From assembly GCA_013388515.1 (NCBI GenBank), contig JACAFC010000094.1, positions 1 through 64,000 on the forward strand: a stretch of DNA of 64,000 bases. Direction: 5' to 3'. This DNA is from Ignavibacteriaceae bacterium. Lineage in GTDB: Bacteria > Bacteroidota > Ignavibacteria > Ignavibacteriales > Ignavibacteriaceae. Under the pieces are notes generated by a model. That model was not told the origin of the DNA. It saw only the letters and a program-made list of their open reading frames with translations, and did not search any database. The position numbers and the translations under genes were made by a program. Shown here one piece after another: positions 46,882-55,691 of the stretch (the stretch's first letter is position 1; every line of letters starts with the position of its first letter).

Positions 46882-48249
46882 ATGAGTGCATCAAAAAAAA
46901 TTTTACTGAGTGAATCGGAAATCCCGCGAAACTATTACAACATTCAGGCAGATATGCCAAACCCAATGCTTCCACCTTTGCATCCTGGAACTAAGCAGCC
47001 AATTGGGCCGCAGGATCTTGCAGCTATATTTCCAATGGAATTAATAAAACAGGAAGTATCGCAGGAAAGGTGGATTGAAATTCCGGATGAAGTGAGAGAA
47101 ATTTATAAAATGTACCGTCCAACACCACTTTACCGTGCTGCTAATTTAGAAAAGCTGCTTGATACTCCAGCAAAAATATATTACAAATACGAAGGCGTTA
47201 GCCCTGCCGGTTCACACAAGCCAAATACTGCAATTGCTCAGGCTTATTACAACAAGATGGAAGGTGCAAAGAGGTTAACAACTGAAACGGGTGCAGGACA
47301 ATGGGGAAGTGCCTTAAGTTTTGCATGCAGTAAATTCGGATTGGGCTGTGAAATTTATATGGTTAAAATAAGCTATGATCAAAAACCATATCGAAAGATT
47401 ATGATGAATACCTGGGGTGCTGAAGTTATCGCCTCACCCAGTACAAGGACAAATTCAGGAAGAAAAATTCTTGAACAGGATCCAAATTCGCCCGGAAGTC
47501 TTGGCATTGCAATTTCAGAAGCTGTTGAAAAGGCTGCAACAACCGAAGGCACTAATTACTCTCTTGGCAGTGTGTTGAATCATGTGCTGCTTCATCAAAC
47601 AATAATTGGATTGGAAGCTGAGAAACAACTGGCGCTGGCTGGTGATTTTCCGGACATAGTAATCGCGCCATTCGGCGGTGGTTCTAACTTTGCTGGAATT
47701 TCTTTTGCTTTTCTACGACACAATTTTCAAGAAGGAAAAAATGTTCGATGCATTGCTGTTGAACCAGCTTCTTGTCCAAAACTTACAAAAGGAGAATTCA
47801 GATATGATTTTGGTGATACGGCAGGATTAACTCCTTTAATTCCAATGTACACACTTGGTCATACTTTCGTTCCAGAACCAATTCACGCTGGAGGACTACG
47901 TTATCATGGTGCGGGTGCAATAATTAGTCAATTGCTGAAAGATAAACTTATCGAAGCATCAGCGGTTCCACAGCTGGAATGTTTTGAAGCGGGAGTTAAG
48001 TTCGCAAAAACGGAAGGAATAATTACTGCGCCGGAGGCTACTCATGGAATCGCACAAGTAATTAGAGAAGCACAAAAAGCAAAAGTTGAAGGAAAACAAA
48101 AAACTATTTTATTTAACCTTTGCGGACACGGTTATTTTGACATGAGCGCTTATCAAGCATATTTTAATGGCGAGCTTGTAGATCATGAATTAACACACGA
48201 GGAGCTTTATTCGGCCCTTGAGGCATTAGATACTCCTAAAATAAATTAA
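46882..48249 (+). CDS. Tryptophan synthase beta-like protein, TrpB2 type
   Basis: A 455-residue PLP enzyme of the TrpB2 subfamily. The N-terminal extension and [15 protein letters not shown] are TrpB2 features. Lys113 in GSHKPNTA carries the PLP, and the later GGGSNFAG loop holds its phosphate. TrpB2 converts indole and serine to tryptophan, and may work without a TrpA partner by salvaging indole. There is no trpA in the window. Strong AAGGAG upstream and a terminator downstream. Confidence 0.92.
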   Translation: MSASKKILLSESEIPRNYYNIQADMPNPMLPPLHPGTKQPIGPQDLAAIFPMELIKQEVSQERWIEIPDEVREIYKMYRPTPLYRAANLEKLLDTPAKIYYKYEGVSPAGSHKPNTAIAQAYYNKMEGAKRLTTETGAGQWGSALSFACSKFGLGCEIYMVKISYDQKPYRKIMMNTWGAEVIASPSTRTNSGRKILEQDPNSPGSLGIAISEAVEKAATTEGTNYSLGSVLNHVLLHQTIIGLEAEKQLALAGDFPDIVIAPFGGGSNFAGISFAFLRHNFQEGKNVRCIAVEPASCPKLTKGEFRYDFGDTAGLTPLIPMYTLGHTFVPEPIHAGGLRYHGAGAIISQLLKDKLIEASAVPQLECFEAGVKFAKTEGIITAPEATHGIAQVIREAQKAKVEGKQKTILFNLCGHGYFDMSAYQAYFNGELVDHELTHEELYSALEALDTPKIN

Positions 48250-48258
48250 TTAAAAAAA

Positions 48259-48281
48259 CAGGGCGAGTTAATCTCGCCCTG
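48259..48281 (-). terminator. Bidirectional terminator between convergent genes
   Basis: CAGGGCGAG (48259-48267) pairs with CTCGCCCTG (48273-48281). A seven-A tract on its left gives a T tract in the minus direction, serving the SnoaL-like gene. It also lies just past the trpB2 stop. Confidence 0.85.
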
Positions 48282-48298
48282 AAACTTTCAGCGATTTG

Positions 48299-48763
48299 TT
48301 AGTCGTTTTTAATTTCTCCGCCATGATCACCAACCAACATCCACTTGCCTGCTTTTTTCATTAAAATATCCGTCCAGCGACCTCGTTCAGTATTGGGTTT
48401 ACCGTCAGTACCTTCGGTTACTTGTGTGTAGTAGTAATGTACATACGCAAAATCACCATTTACCCAAATTCTAGCTGGAGTAATAGTATAGTACATAACT
48501 TTTCCTTTGTTCATCCAATATCCTAATGATTTTTTAGCATCGGCTTTTGTTCCGGGCGCTTCTTGCTGGTAAGACCAACCAAAGTAGGAATCATCAAAAG
48601 TTAGGAAAAAGTCCATCGGTTTGTCCGATGCAGTAACAGCCCAATAAGCATCAACAGCTGCCCAAACTTCTTTTTGTGCGTCGGTCCATTGCTGCGCCGG
48701 GGTGTTAGATGATGAAATAAATAAGAAAAGAATGAAAAATAAACTACCAAGTAGTTTTATCAT
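48299..48763 (-). CDS. Secreted SnoaL/NTF2-like protein
   Basis: A 154-residue exported protein (signal ending NTPAQQ). The body fits an NTF2-like cone fold: a helix with VWAAVDAYWA, FFLTFDDSYFGW, and the C-terminal strands FAYVHYYYTQV and TDILMKKAGKWMLVGDHGG. Family members include polyketide cyclases and unassigned binding proteins; function here unknown. It is convergent with trpB2 and shares its terminator. Confidence 0.75.
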   Translation of the reverse strand: MIKLLGSLFFILFLFISSSNTPAQQWTDAQKEVWAAVDAYWAVTASDKPMDFFLTFDDSYFGWSYQQEAPGTKADAKKSLGYWMNKGKVMYYTITPARIWVNGDFAYVHYYYTQVTEGTDGKPNTERGRWTDILMKKAGKWMLVGDHGGEIKND

Positions 48764-48920
48764 GGTAAGCTCCTGATAAAAGATAAATGAAATAATTAAT
48801 TACTACTGAAAATCAGGAGGTAATTATTGGGAACCAAACAATACAAAATGTTTTGTGTTGGTGCACACAAAAATGCTGTGACAACGCGGGCCTTGTACAG
48901 ATATTACTTCTGAAAAACTT

Positions 48921-50768
48921 CTACTGCTTTTTTAATATCAATCCCCATTTCGCATTTACTGATACTTTAAAATTAGTTTTTGTTACGCTGTGTTCAGTAT
49001 TTTCATTCAGTAAATCAACCCATTTCGTATCTGTTGGAATATTAATCTCGGCACTTTGCCGTGTATTACTGTTGTTTATTACAACAAGCAATTTTTCATT
49101 ATTGTAACCTCGCGTAAAGGCATAAAGTTCTTTTTCATTATCTACAAGAACAGTTTCAAAATCTCCAAGCTGAAGTGCAAGATTTTCATTTCTTATACTT
49201 ATCAGTTTTTTGTAATGCTCAAGCAGATCATTATTAGCTTCAACTTTATCGGGTTGATTTTTGATTGACTGGTTCGGCAGATATACTTCGTCTTCATATT
49301 TCAAATCATCCCACACCATTGGCTTTCGGCAGTCGGGATCATTAGCTCCCCACATTCCAATTTCATCTCCGTAATAAACCATTGGCGCACCAACATAAGT
49401 CATTTGAAAAATGATCATCAGCTTTGCAATACTTATTTCATAGTCATTTGGTTTTCTTGTGTTGTATTTTGGATTGCCTGCCCGCGATACATCGTAATAT
49501 TTTCCCCAGTCTCTAAATTTACCTAAGTCACGATTTACAATGTGAGAAAGCAATCTGTTTGTGTCGTGGCTGTCAAACAAATTTTGCTGAACATATTCAA
49601 CACCGCCGGGGAAAGCATTTCTTAATTCTCTTAATAGATTATCAAACTTACTTGTATTAATTCTCGTTTTGTCGGCGATAAAATAATCGGCGCATGCAAA
49701 TGCAAAATTGTAATTCATTACGGCATCAAACTCATCGCCTTCCAGGTAAGGTTTAATAACTTCGATTGGATCAATAACCTCGGCCGTTAAATATGCTTTG
49801 GGATTTATTGAGTTAATGTGCTTTCGCCAATCTTTCCAAAATTGATGCTTAACACAAAAAGCAACATCAAGCCGCCAGCCGTCAATTCCATCTTCAGGAT
49901 TTCCGTCTCCATTGGGATCCATCCATCGCTTCGTAATATCAAAAATGTATTTCTTTGGCGCATCGACTATTCCGTTTTCATCTTCATTTATTTCGGGAAG
50001 TTCTTTAACACCAAACCATCCTTCATAAGCAAACTTGGTCCCGGTTTCAGGATCGTCCCATGATTTTATTTCAAACCAATCTTTATATTTTGAATTTTGC
50101 TGATTTTCCACAACATCTTTGAACGCCCAGCTGTTTAATCCCATATGATTAAATACGCCATCAATAATAATGTACATTCTTCTTTGATGAACTTGTTTAA
50201 TAAGTTCAAGAAAAAGTTTGTCGGCGGATGTCCAAACCCAAGTTGAGGGATCGTCAGGGGTTTCTTTGGCAATTAATTTTCTATCTCCCTCGGGATCGAG
50301 TCCGAAATTTGGATCAACATGATGATATGTGGCACCATCATATTTATGAAGCGAGGGCGCTTCAAAAATTGGGTTTAGATAAATGGCTGTTATGCCTAAA
50401 TTTTGGATATAGTCAAGTTTATCTATTATACCTTTTAAATCACCCCCATATCTTCTTCTCTGCAGATTAAACCATATGTCTTTTACGTTTTCCTTTTCAT
50501 ACGGCTGAAGTTTGTACCAGTCAGAAGTCCACGGATGAACTTGCCATGGAGAAGTAACATCGTGCGGATATGAACCCTCAATATCTTTAACAGTTGGGTC
50601 GTTACTGGTATCGCCATTTCGAAACCGTTCGGGAAAGATTTGATACCAAACAACTTTCTTAGCCCATTCGGGCACAAAATCATCTTTAATTTTACTCATT
50701 GAATTATTTTCTTTCTGTGAGAACAAAAATGTGGACATTCCAAAGATTATTAAAATTATTTTTTTCAC
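48921..50768 (-). CDS. GH13 alpha-amylase family enzyme, exported
   Basis: A 615-residue alpha-glucan hydrolase. Signal peptide (MKKIILIIFGMSTFLFS), a short N-terminal region, and the GH13 barrel with DGVFNHMG, GWRLDVAF (nucleophile Asp), LTAEVID (acid Glu) and FDSHDTNRL (transition-state Asp). A C-terminal beta-sandwich ends WGLILKK. It is closest in layout to neopullulanase and cyclomaltodextrinase types. Probably an extracytoplasmic starch- or maltodextrin-degrading enzyme. GTG start immediately after the AlkD stop (TAAGTG), so the two genes are coupled. Confidence 0.9.
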   Translation of the reverse strand: MKKIILIIFGMSTFLFSQKENNSMSKIKDDFVPEWAKKVVWYQIFPERFRNGDTSNDPTVKDIEGSYPHDVTSPWQVHPWTSDWYKLQPYEKENVKDIWFNLQRRRYGGDLKGIIDKLDYIQNLGITAIYLNPIFEAPSLHKYDGATYHHVDPNFGLDPEGDRKLIAKETPDDPSTWVWTSADKLFLELIKQVHQRRMYIIIDGVFNHMGLNSWAFKDVVENQQNSKYKDWFEIKSWDDPETGTKFAYEGWFGVKELPEINEDENGIVDAPKKYIFDITKRWMDPNGDGNPEDGIDGWRLDVAFCVKHQFWKDWRKHINSINPKAYLTAEVIDPIEVIKPYLEGDEFDAVMNYNFAFACADYFIADKTRINTSKFDNLLRELRNAFPGGVEYVQQNLFDSHDTNRLLSHIVNRDLGKFRDWGKYYDVSRAGNPKYNTRKPNDYEISIAKLMIIFQMTYVGAPMVYYGDEIGMWGANDPDCRKPMVWDDLKYEDEVYLPNQSIKNQPDKVEANNDLLEHYKKLISIRNENLALQLGDFETVLVDNEKELYAFTRGYNNEKLLVVINNSNTRQSAEINIPTDTKWVDLLNENTEHSVTKTNFKVSVNAKWGLILKKQ

Positions 50769-51473
50769 TTAGATTTTTCCTTTCAAATATACCTGTCTTT
50801 TTTGCTCGGGAAATTTTTCAATAGCGTAACGCAGCATTGTTCGAGGCATATTTTTATAATGTTTGGTTAAGAATTTTTCTTCCTCTGATAAATTTCTTTT
50901 TCCTATTTCCCTAAGCATCCAGCCAACTGCTTTGTGAATTAAATCGTGCTCATCGTTTAAAAGTTCTTTGGCAATTTCAAATGTCGTATCATAAAAACCA
51001 TTTTTTATAAAATGGAATGTTGACATGATTGCGATGCGCCGTTCCCACAAATTATTTGATTTAGCAAGCTTAAATAAAATCTTTTTGTTCTTATCGAAAA
51101 GATAAGCACCGACAACTCTTTCTGCGGAAAGATCAACCAAATCCCAGTTATTTACTTTTTTAGCATTCTTGAGATAAAAATTATAAAACAATTTTTGCTT
51201 TGCTTCATCCGCTTTTCTGTATTGCTCGGTGAGAATAAACAGCGCAATCAATCTTTCTTCGTGAATTTCAGAGTGGAGCAGTTCATTTATTTCGGGTAAA
51301 GTTAAATCCCTAAACTGTTTTGCAATTTGCCGGGACACAGGAACTTTAATACCAAGGAATTTATCTCCTTCTCCATACTCGCCTTTGCCGGTCTTGAAAA
51401 AGCGGAGATATACTTTTGCCTGACCAGGATTTTCAAGTTTTTTAAGCTGTGTGCGCAGAGCCGCCAAAGACAT
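50769..51473 (-). CDS. DNA alkylation repair protein, AlkD-like
   Basis: A 234-residue all-helical protein with HEAT-like repeats. The core sequence VNNWDLVDLSAERVVGAYLF, followed by LFKLAKSNNLWERRIAIMSTFHFIK, contains the Trp and Asp residues typical of AlkD. AlkD-type glycosylases excise alkylated purines without flipping the base. The gene is directly adjacent to the amylase gene, with which it has no obvious functional tie. Confidence 0.88.
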   Translation of the reverse strand: MSLAALRTQLKKLENPGQAKVYLRFFKTGKGEYGEGDKFLGIKVPVSRQIAKQFRDLTLPEINELLHSEIHEERLIALFILTEQYRKADEAKQKLFYNFYLKNAKKVNNWDLVDLSAERVVGAYLFDKNKKILFKLAKSNNLWERRIAIMSTFHFIKNGFYDTTFEIAKELLNDEHDLIHKAVGWMLREIGKRNLSEEEKFLTKHYKNMPRTMLRYAIEKFPEQKRQVYLKGKI

Positions 51474-51583
51474 GCGGGTTTCCTTAAATTAGTTAATAAA
51501 AAATAACTATTTTTATCATCGATTTTATACTCGAAATATTATATTAAAGAAAATTTTAATTCACCAAACAGAAAGGATTTCTT

Positions 51584-51793
51584 ATGAGCGATCATGTATA
51601 TAAAATAATCGAAATTGTCGGCACTTCAACAAAATCAATTGAGGATGCCGTTAACAACGCTTTAAAAAAAGCATCTAAAACCGTGCGAGGAATGAGCTGG
51701 CTTCAAATTGTTGAAACCCGCGGGCATATAGAAAAACAAAAACTTACACACTGGCAAGTTGTGGTTAAGGTTGGTTTTACTTTAGAGGACTAA
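51584..51793 (+). CDS. Dodecin
   Basis: A 69-residue protein of the dodecin family ([21 protein letters not shown] at the start; the family's strand-helix-strands layout; Trp in GMSWLQIVE). Dodecins form hollow dodecamers that store riboflavin and FMN. A good AAAGGA ribosome-binding site precedes the ATG. Not linked to neighbours. Confidence 0.92.
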   Translation: MSDHVYKIIEIVGTSTKSIEDAVNNALKKASKTVRGMSWLQIVETRGHIEKQKLTHWQVVVKVGFTLED

Positions 51794-51892
51794 TATTTTA
51801 TAAGAAAAAAACGACTTATAATTAGGTTTTAAAATTGTCCTTGAAGTTGGTTTTATAAACGGCAGCATAATTTCAAAATTACTATTCAAATT

Positions 51893-52819
51893 ATGAAAAA
51901 CATAAAGCTTTTATTCTTGGTCGCCTCATTTTTAACAAGTCACATTTTTGCACAAGAATTTATCTTGCCGTTGTGGGAAAAGTCAATTCCAAATCATAAC
52001 GGTAATAAGATTGAAGAAACTTATGAATCAACCGATATTATACGAATTCAACAAGTTGATAAACCCTCCATAGAAGTATTTCTTCCAGCCAAGAAAAATC
52101 GAACCGGTGAAGCTGTGGTTATTTGTCCTGGCGGCGGATATAGAATTATTGCTTATGATTGGGAAGGAAAAGATGTAGCCAAATGGCTAAACTCAAACGG
52201 AATTGCTGCAATTGTTTTGAAATATAGATTACCGCACACACAAAACAATATTGAGGGAAGGCTTTCTCCATTTTTAGATTTGCAGCGTGCGGTTAGGTTA
52301 ACACGTTTTTATGCAGAGAGATGGAACATAAATCCAAACAAAGTTGGAATAATGGGATTCTCAGCCGGCGGGCATTTGGCTTCGACGTTAGGAACTCACT
52401 TCCAAGATAATTTTTTTGCATCAGATAATATTGATTCGATTAGCTGCAGACCTGATTTTATGATCTTAATGTATCCTGTTATAACTTTTAACGAACCGCA
52501 TCTTCATGTTGGATCGAGGAAATTTTTAATGGGGGAAAATCCTGATAAGCGTTTGATTTATTATTATTCCAATGAGCTGCATGTAAACGAAAAAACTCCT
52601 CCAACATTTTTAACTCATGCCGAGGATGATGGTGCCGTTCCTGTAGAAAACAGCTTAATGTTTTTTGAACAGCTTAAAAAACATAACGTTCCAGCCGAGA
52701 TGCACATTTTTCCGAAAGGAGGACATGGCTTTTCTTTAGCAACTGGAAATGAAAGTTTAAGCGCTTGGACAGATTTGTGTATTAAATGGATTAGAAATAC
52801 AACAACGAAAGTGAAGTAA
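51893..52819 (+). CDS. Exported alpha/beta hydrolase, BD-FAE type esterase
   Basis: A 308-residue protein, signal peptide ending HIFAQ. The CPGGGYRIIAYDWEG segment is the oxyanion-hole strand, GFSAGGHLAS holds the nucleophilic serine, and the late EDDGAVPVENS and GGHGFSLA segments contribute the acid and histidine. Similar enzymes are acetyl-xylan or feruloyl esterases, so it may release acyl groups from plant-type polysaccharides. No carbohydrate-binding module is visible. Confidence 0.82.
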   Translation: MKNIKLLFLVASFLTSHIFAQEFILPLWEKSIPNHNGNKIEETYESTDIIRIQQVDKPSIEVFLPAKKNRTGEAVVICPGGGYRIIAYDWEGKDVAKWLNSNGIAAIVLKYRLPHTQNNIEGRLSPFLDLQRAVRLTRFYAERWNINPNKVGIMGFSAGGHLASTLGTHFQDNFFASDNIDSISCRPDFMILMYPVITFNEPHLHVGSRKFLMGENPDKRLIYYYSNELHVNEKTPPTFLTHAEDDGAVPVENSLMFFEQLKKHNVPAEMHIFPKGGHGFSLATGNESLSAWTDLCIKWIRNTTTKVK

Positions 52820-52905
52820 GCTTCCTTATAATAGAATTATTTTAAAATTTAGTAATCAAAATTACTCACTCCTCCTTTCGTTAGTCTAATTCATAAACCA
52901 GAATT

Positions 52906-54060
52906 ATGAAGCACCTTCACAAACAAGTAATTCTTCTCAGCTTAGTCAGTCTTTTTACAGACATGGCAAGCGAGATGCTTTATCCAATCACACCTATTTT
53001 CCTCTCATCGGTGCTTGGGGCTTCAATGGCTGTTGTAGGTATGATAGAGGGTCTCGCCGAAGTAACCGCAGGAATGCTGAAAGGATACTTTGGGTTTTTG
53101 TCCGACAAGCTTGGCAAAAGATCTATCTTCGTTGTATTTGGTTATGGCCTTTCAGCTGCTGCTAAACCACTACCGGGAATACTGCCCAACACACTAACGG
53201 TTTTATTCTCTCGTGTTACTGACAGAATAGGAAAAGGAATTCGAACAGCTCCCCGTGATGCTTTGCTTGCAAATTATGCTGACAATAATACGGGCGCTGT
53301 GTTTGGTTTTCATCGCGCGATGGATACTGTTGGTGCTGTTGCGGGTCCTTTGCTTGCATTATTAATGCTGAATTTCTTCAAGTTAAATTATCAGACAATC
53401 TTTGTGATTGCTTTCGTTCCTTCATTAATTGCCGTCATTTTTACTTTTTATGTTAAAGACCAAAAATCAGTTTTGATTTCTCATACAAAAACTAACTTGA
53501 ACGACTTTTGGAAATCCTCGCCTTCGCAGTACAAAATTTTATTCTTCTTGATAATTCTTTTTTCACTTGTTAACAGCAGCGATGTTTTTTTGATTTTGAA
53601 ATCGAAGAATATTTCCGGCTCAGATACAATGGCAATTGCCGGCTATATATTTTACAATATTATTTATGCTGCAACATCGTATCCGATTGGAAAACTTTCC
53701 GATAAGCTTGGAAAGAAAAGTGTATTCGTGATTGGGCTGCTAATATTTTCCGTTGTTTACTTCGGATTTGCTTCTTTTAATAGCTACGCATTTATCTGGA
53801 TACTTTTTGCTCTCTATGGAATTTATGCTTCATCAACCGAGGGCGTTTTGAAAGCATGGATCAGCGATATAATTCCTGATCAAAATCGGGGAACGGCAAT
53901 TGGATTAATCACAATGTCCTCAAGCATTGCAATGATGATAGGTTCAATCCTCGCCGGATTCTTGTGGGATGAGTTTGGTCCACAAGTTCCGTTTTATTTC
54001 TCCTCTGCTGTCAGCTTTCTTGTGGCTATTTCTCTCTTCAAACTTACGCGTTATTATTGA
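52906..54060 (+). CDS. MFS transporter
   Basis: A 384-residue protein with about eleven to twelve membrane helices. The MFS loop motifs are GFLSDKLGKRSIF in the first half and GKLSDKLGKKSVF in the second. It starts with LFTDMASEMLYPITPIFLSS, a pattern seen in putative efflux-type MFS members. Substrate unknown. It is 86 bp after the esterase gene. Confidence 0.85.
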   Translation: MKHLHKQVILLSLVSLFTDMASEMLYPITPIFLSSVLGASMAVVGMIEGLAEVTAGMLKGYFGFLSDKLGKRSIFVVFGYGLSAAAKPLPGILPNTLTVLFSRVTDRIGKGIRTAPRDALLANYADNNTGAVFGFHRAMDTVGAVAGPLLALLMLNFFKLNYQTIFVIAFVPSLIAVIFTFYVKDQKSVLISHTKTNLNDFWKSSPSQYKILFFLIILFSLVNSSDVFLILKSKNISGSDTMAIAGYIFYNIIYAATSYPIGKLSDKLGKKSVFVIGLLIFSVVYFGFASFNSYAFIWILFALYGIYASSTEGVLKAWISDIIPDQNRGTAIGLITMSSSIAMMIGSILAGFLWDEFGPQVPFYFSSAVSFLVAISLFKLTRYY

Positions 54061-54065
54061 AGTAG

Positions 54066-54138
54066 CTTATCTTTCTTAGCGTCTTTGCGCCTCTGCGGTG
54101 AAGGAATTTAGCCACAAAGTCGCGAAGACACAAAGTTA
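54066..54138. repeat. Imperfect inverted repeat (CTTTGCG family)
   Basis: The left part TTAGCGTCTTTGCG and the complement of the right part, TTTGTGTCTTCGCG, align as imperfect arms about 70 bp end to end. The motif TTAGCGTCTTTGCG is typical of dispersed inverted repeats in this group of bacteria. It sits between the convergent MFS and decarboxylase genes. Confidence 0.55.
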
Positions 54139-54156
54139 ACACATGCCTTACTATTT

Positions 54157-55620
54157 TTACATCAGTTCACTGAGCGTTGATTGGATTAACTGCCAGGCAT
54201 CAACGACGTGCTTCTCTTTTGTTCTCAATCCTGAAATTGAAATTCGCAAAGTCAATTTTCCATTCAATTTTGTGTGGGAGATGAAAAGTTTGCCCGTTTC
54301 ATTCACTCTCTGCATGAGTTGTTCATTCAACAACTCAATCTTACTTTCATTATTCATTCCGGCTGGGTGAGCGCGAAAACAAACTGTGCTGAAAGGAGCA
54401 GGTGCCATTCGTTCAAAGTCTGAATGATCGTCAATCCATTTTGCAAACATTTGTCCGAGCCGAATATGTTCGCGTAATCTTTCGATTATTCCATTCACAC
54501 CAAAATATCTGATGATAAACCAAAGCTTCAGCGCACGAAATCTTCTGCCAAGCTGAATTCCATAATCCATTAAGTTTTCTGCCGTATCGCCTTCGTTAGT
54601 TTTAAGATATTCTGGAACTAAACTAAACGCTCTTTTTAGAACGTCAGGTTTACGAGTGTAGAATAAGCTAAGATCAACCGGAGTAAACATCCACTTGTGA
54701 GGATTTACAACAAGCGAATCTGCTTTTTCAACCCCATTAAAAGTATACTTCATTTCGGGAATCATCGCTGCAATACCGGCATGTGCAGCATCAACATGAA
54801 GCCAAAGATTTTCCTTCTGGCAAATGTTTGCAATCTCATTAACTGGATCAATGCTTGTAGCTGATGTTGTTCCGACAGTTGCAACAACACAAAATGGCCG
54901 CCAGCTATTGTTTCTATCTTCTTTTATTGCTTCGGATAATTTTTCAGGAATCATTTTAAATTCATTATCGGCTGGAATTTTTCTCACACCCTCTATTCCA
55001 ATACCCAGCAATATTGCACCTTTCTCAATTGATGAATGAGCGTGTTCGGAAGCATACAGTCTTAGTTTCGGAATTTTGTTACCGCCGGAAAGACCATCTT
55101 TCCTAAAGTTATATTCTTTAACTTCCTATCTCGCACAAGCAATTGCGTGCATTGAACTAACGGAAGCAGTATCATAAATAATTCCCCAGAATGATTCCGG
55201 TAATCCGAGCATCTGTCTCATCCAATCAACTACAACTCTTTCAAGCTCTGTATTCGAGGGCGAGGTTTTCCAAATCATTCCATTTGTGTTCAATGCGGCG
55301 CTAAGCAGTTCTGCTAAAATTCCGGGTCCGCTTGATGTTGAATTAAAGTATGCCATGAAGCTTGGGTGATTCCAGTGAGTAATGCCGGGAAGAACTTTTT
55401 CATTAATATCAGCTAAAACATTTTCAAAGCTTTCGGCTGCTGCTGGAGGAGCTTTCGGAAGTTTATTTTTTATGTCTCCCGGTTTTACTTTTGGCAAAAC
55501 AGGATATTTTTCAATTTCATCGAGATATTGCGCTGTCCAATCAATTAATTCATATCCGTATTTTCTTAATTCTTTGGATGTCATATCACCTAAAAATTTT
55601 TTCATTTTTATTGTCTCCAT
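54157..55620 (-). pseudogene. PLP-dependent group II decarboxylase, interrupted by one in-frame TAG
   Basis: The frame is continuous from ATG 55618-55620 to the stop at 54157, 488 codons, except for TAG at 55126-55128 (codon 165). Domains on both sides match an aromatic/tyrosine-type amino-acid decarboxylase: ELIDWTAQYL and the P-G-ITHWNHPSFMAYF segment before the stop, and ASEHAHSSIEK, LHVDAAHAG and NPHKWMF (PLP lysine) after. The stop falls in the conserved ACAR-(E) segment, where a Glu codon GAG to TAG would explain it. The enzyme would have released CO2 from an L-amino acid; as written it is truncated and probably inactive. Confidence 0.85.
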
Positions 55621-55691
55621 TTTCTAAACTCTAAAATAATTAGTTTTACAACATAAAATTTTATTCTCCATTTTCTAACAAACCAATTTAT

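Noticed and set aside
9306-55128. Stop-codon recoding as an explanation for in-frame TAG/TAA
   Set aside because: TAG and TAA terminate several intact genes in this window, and no special recoding element is visible at the three sites.
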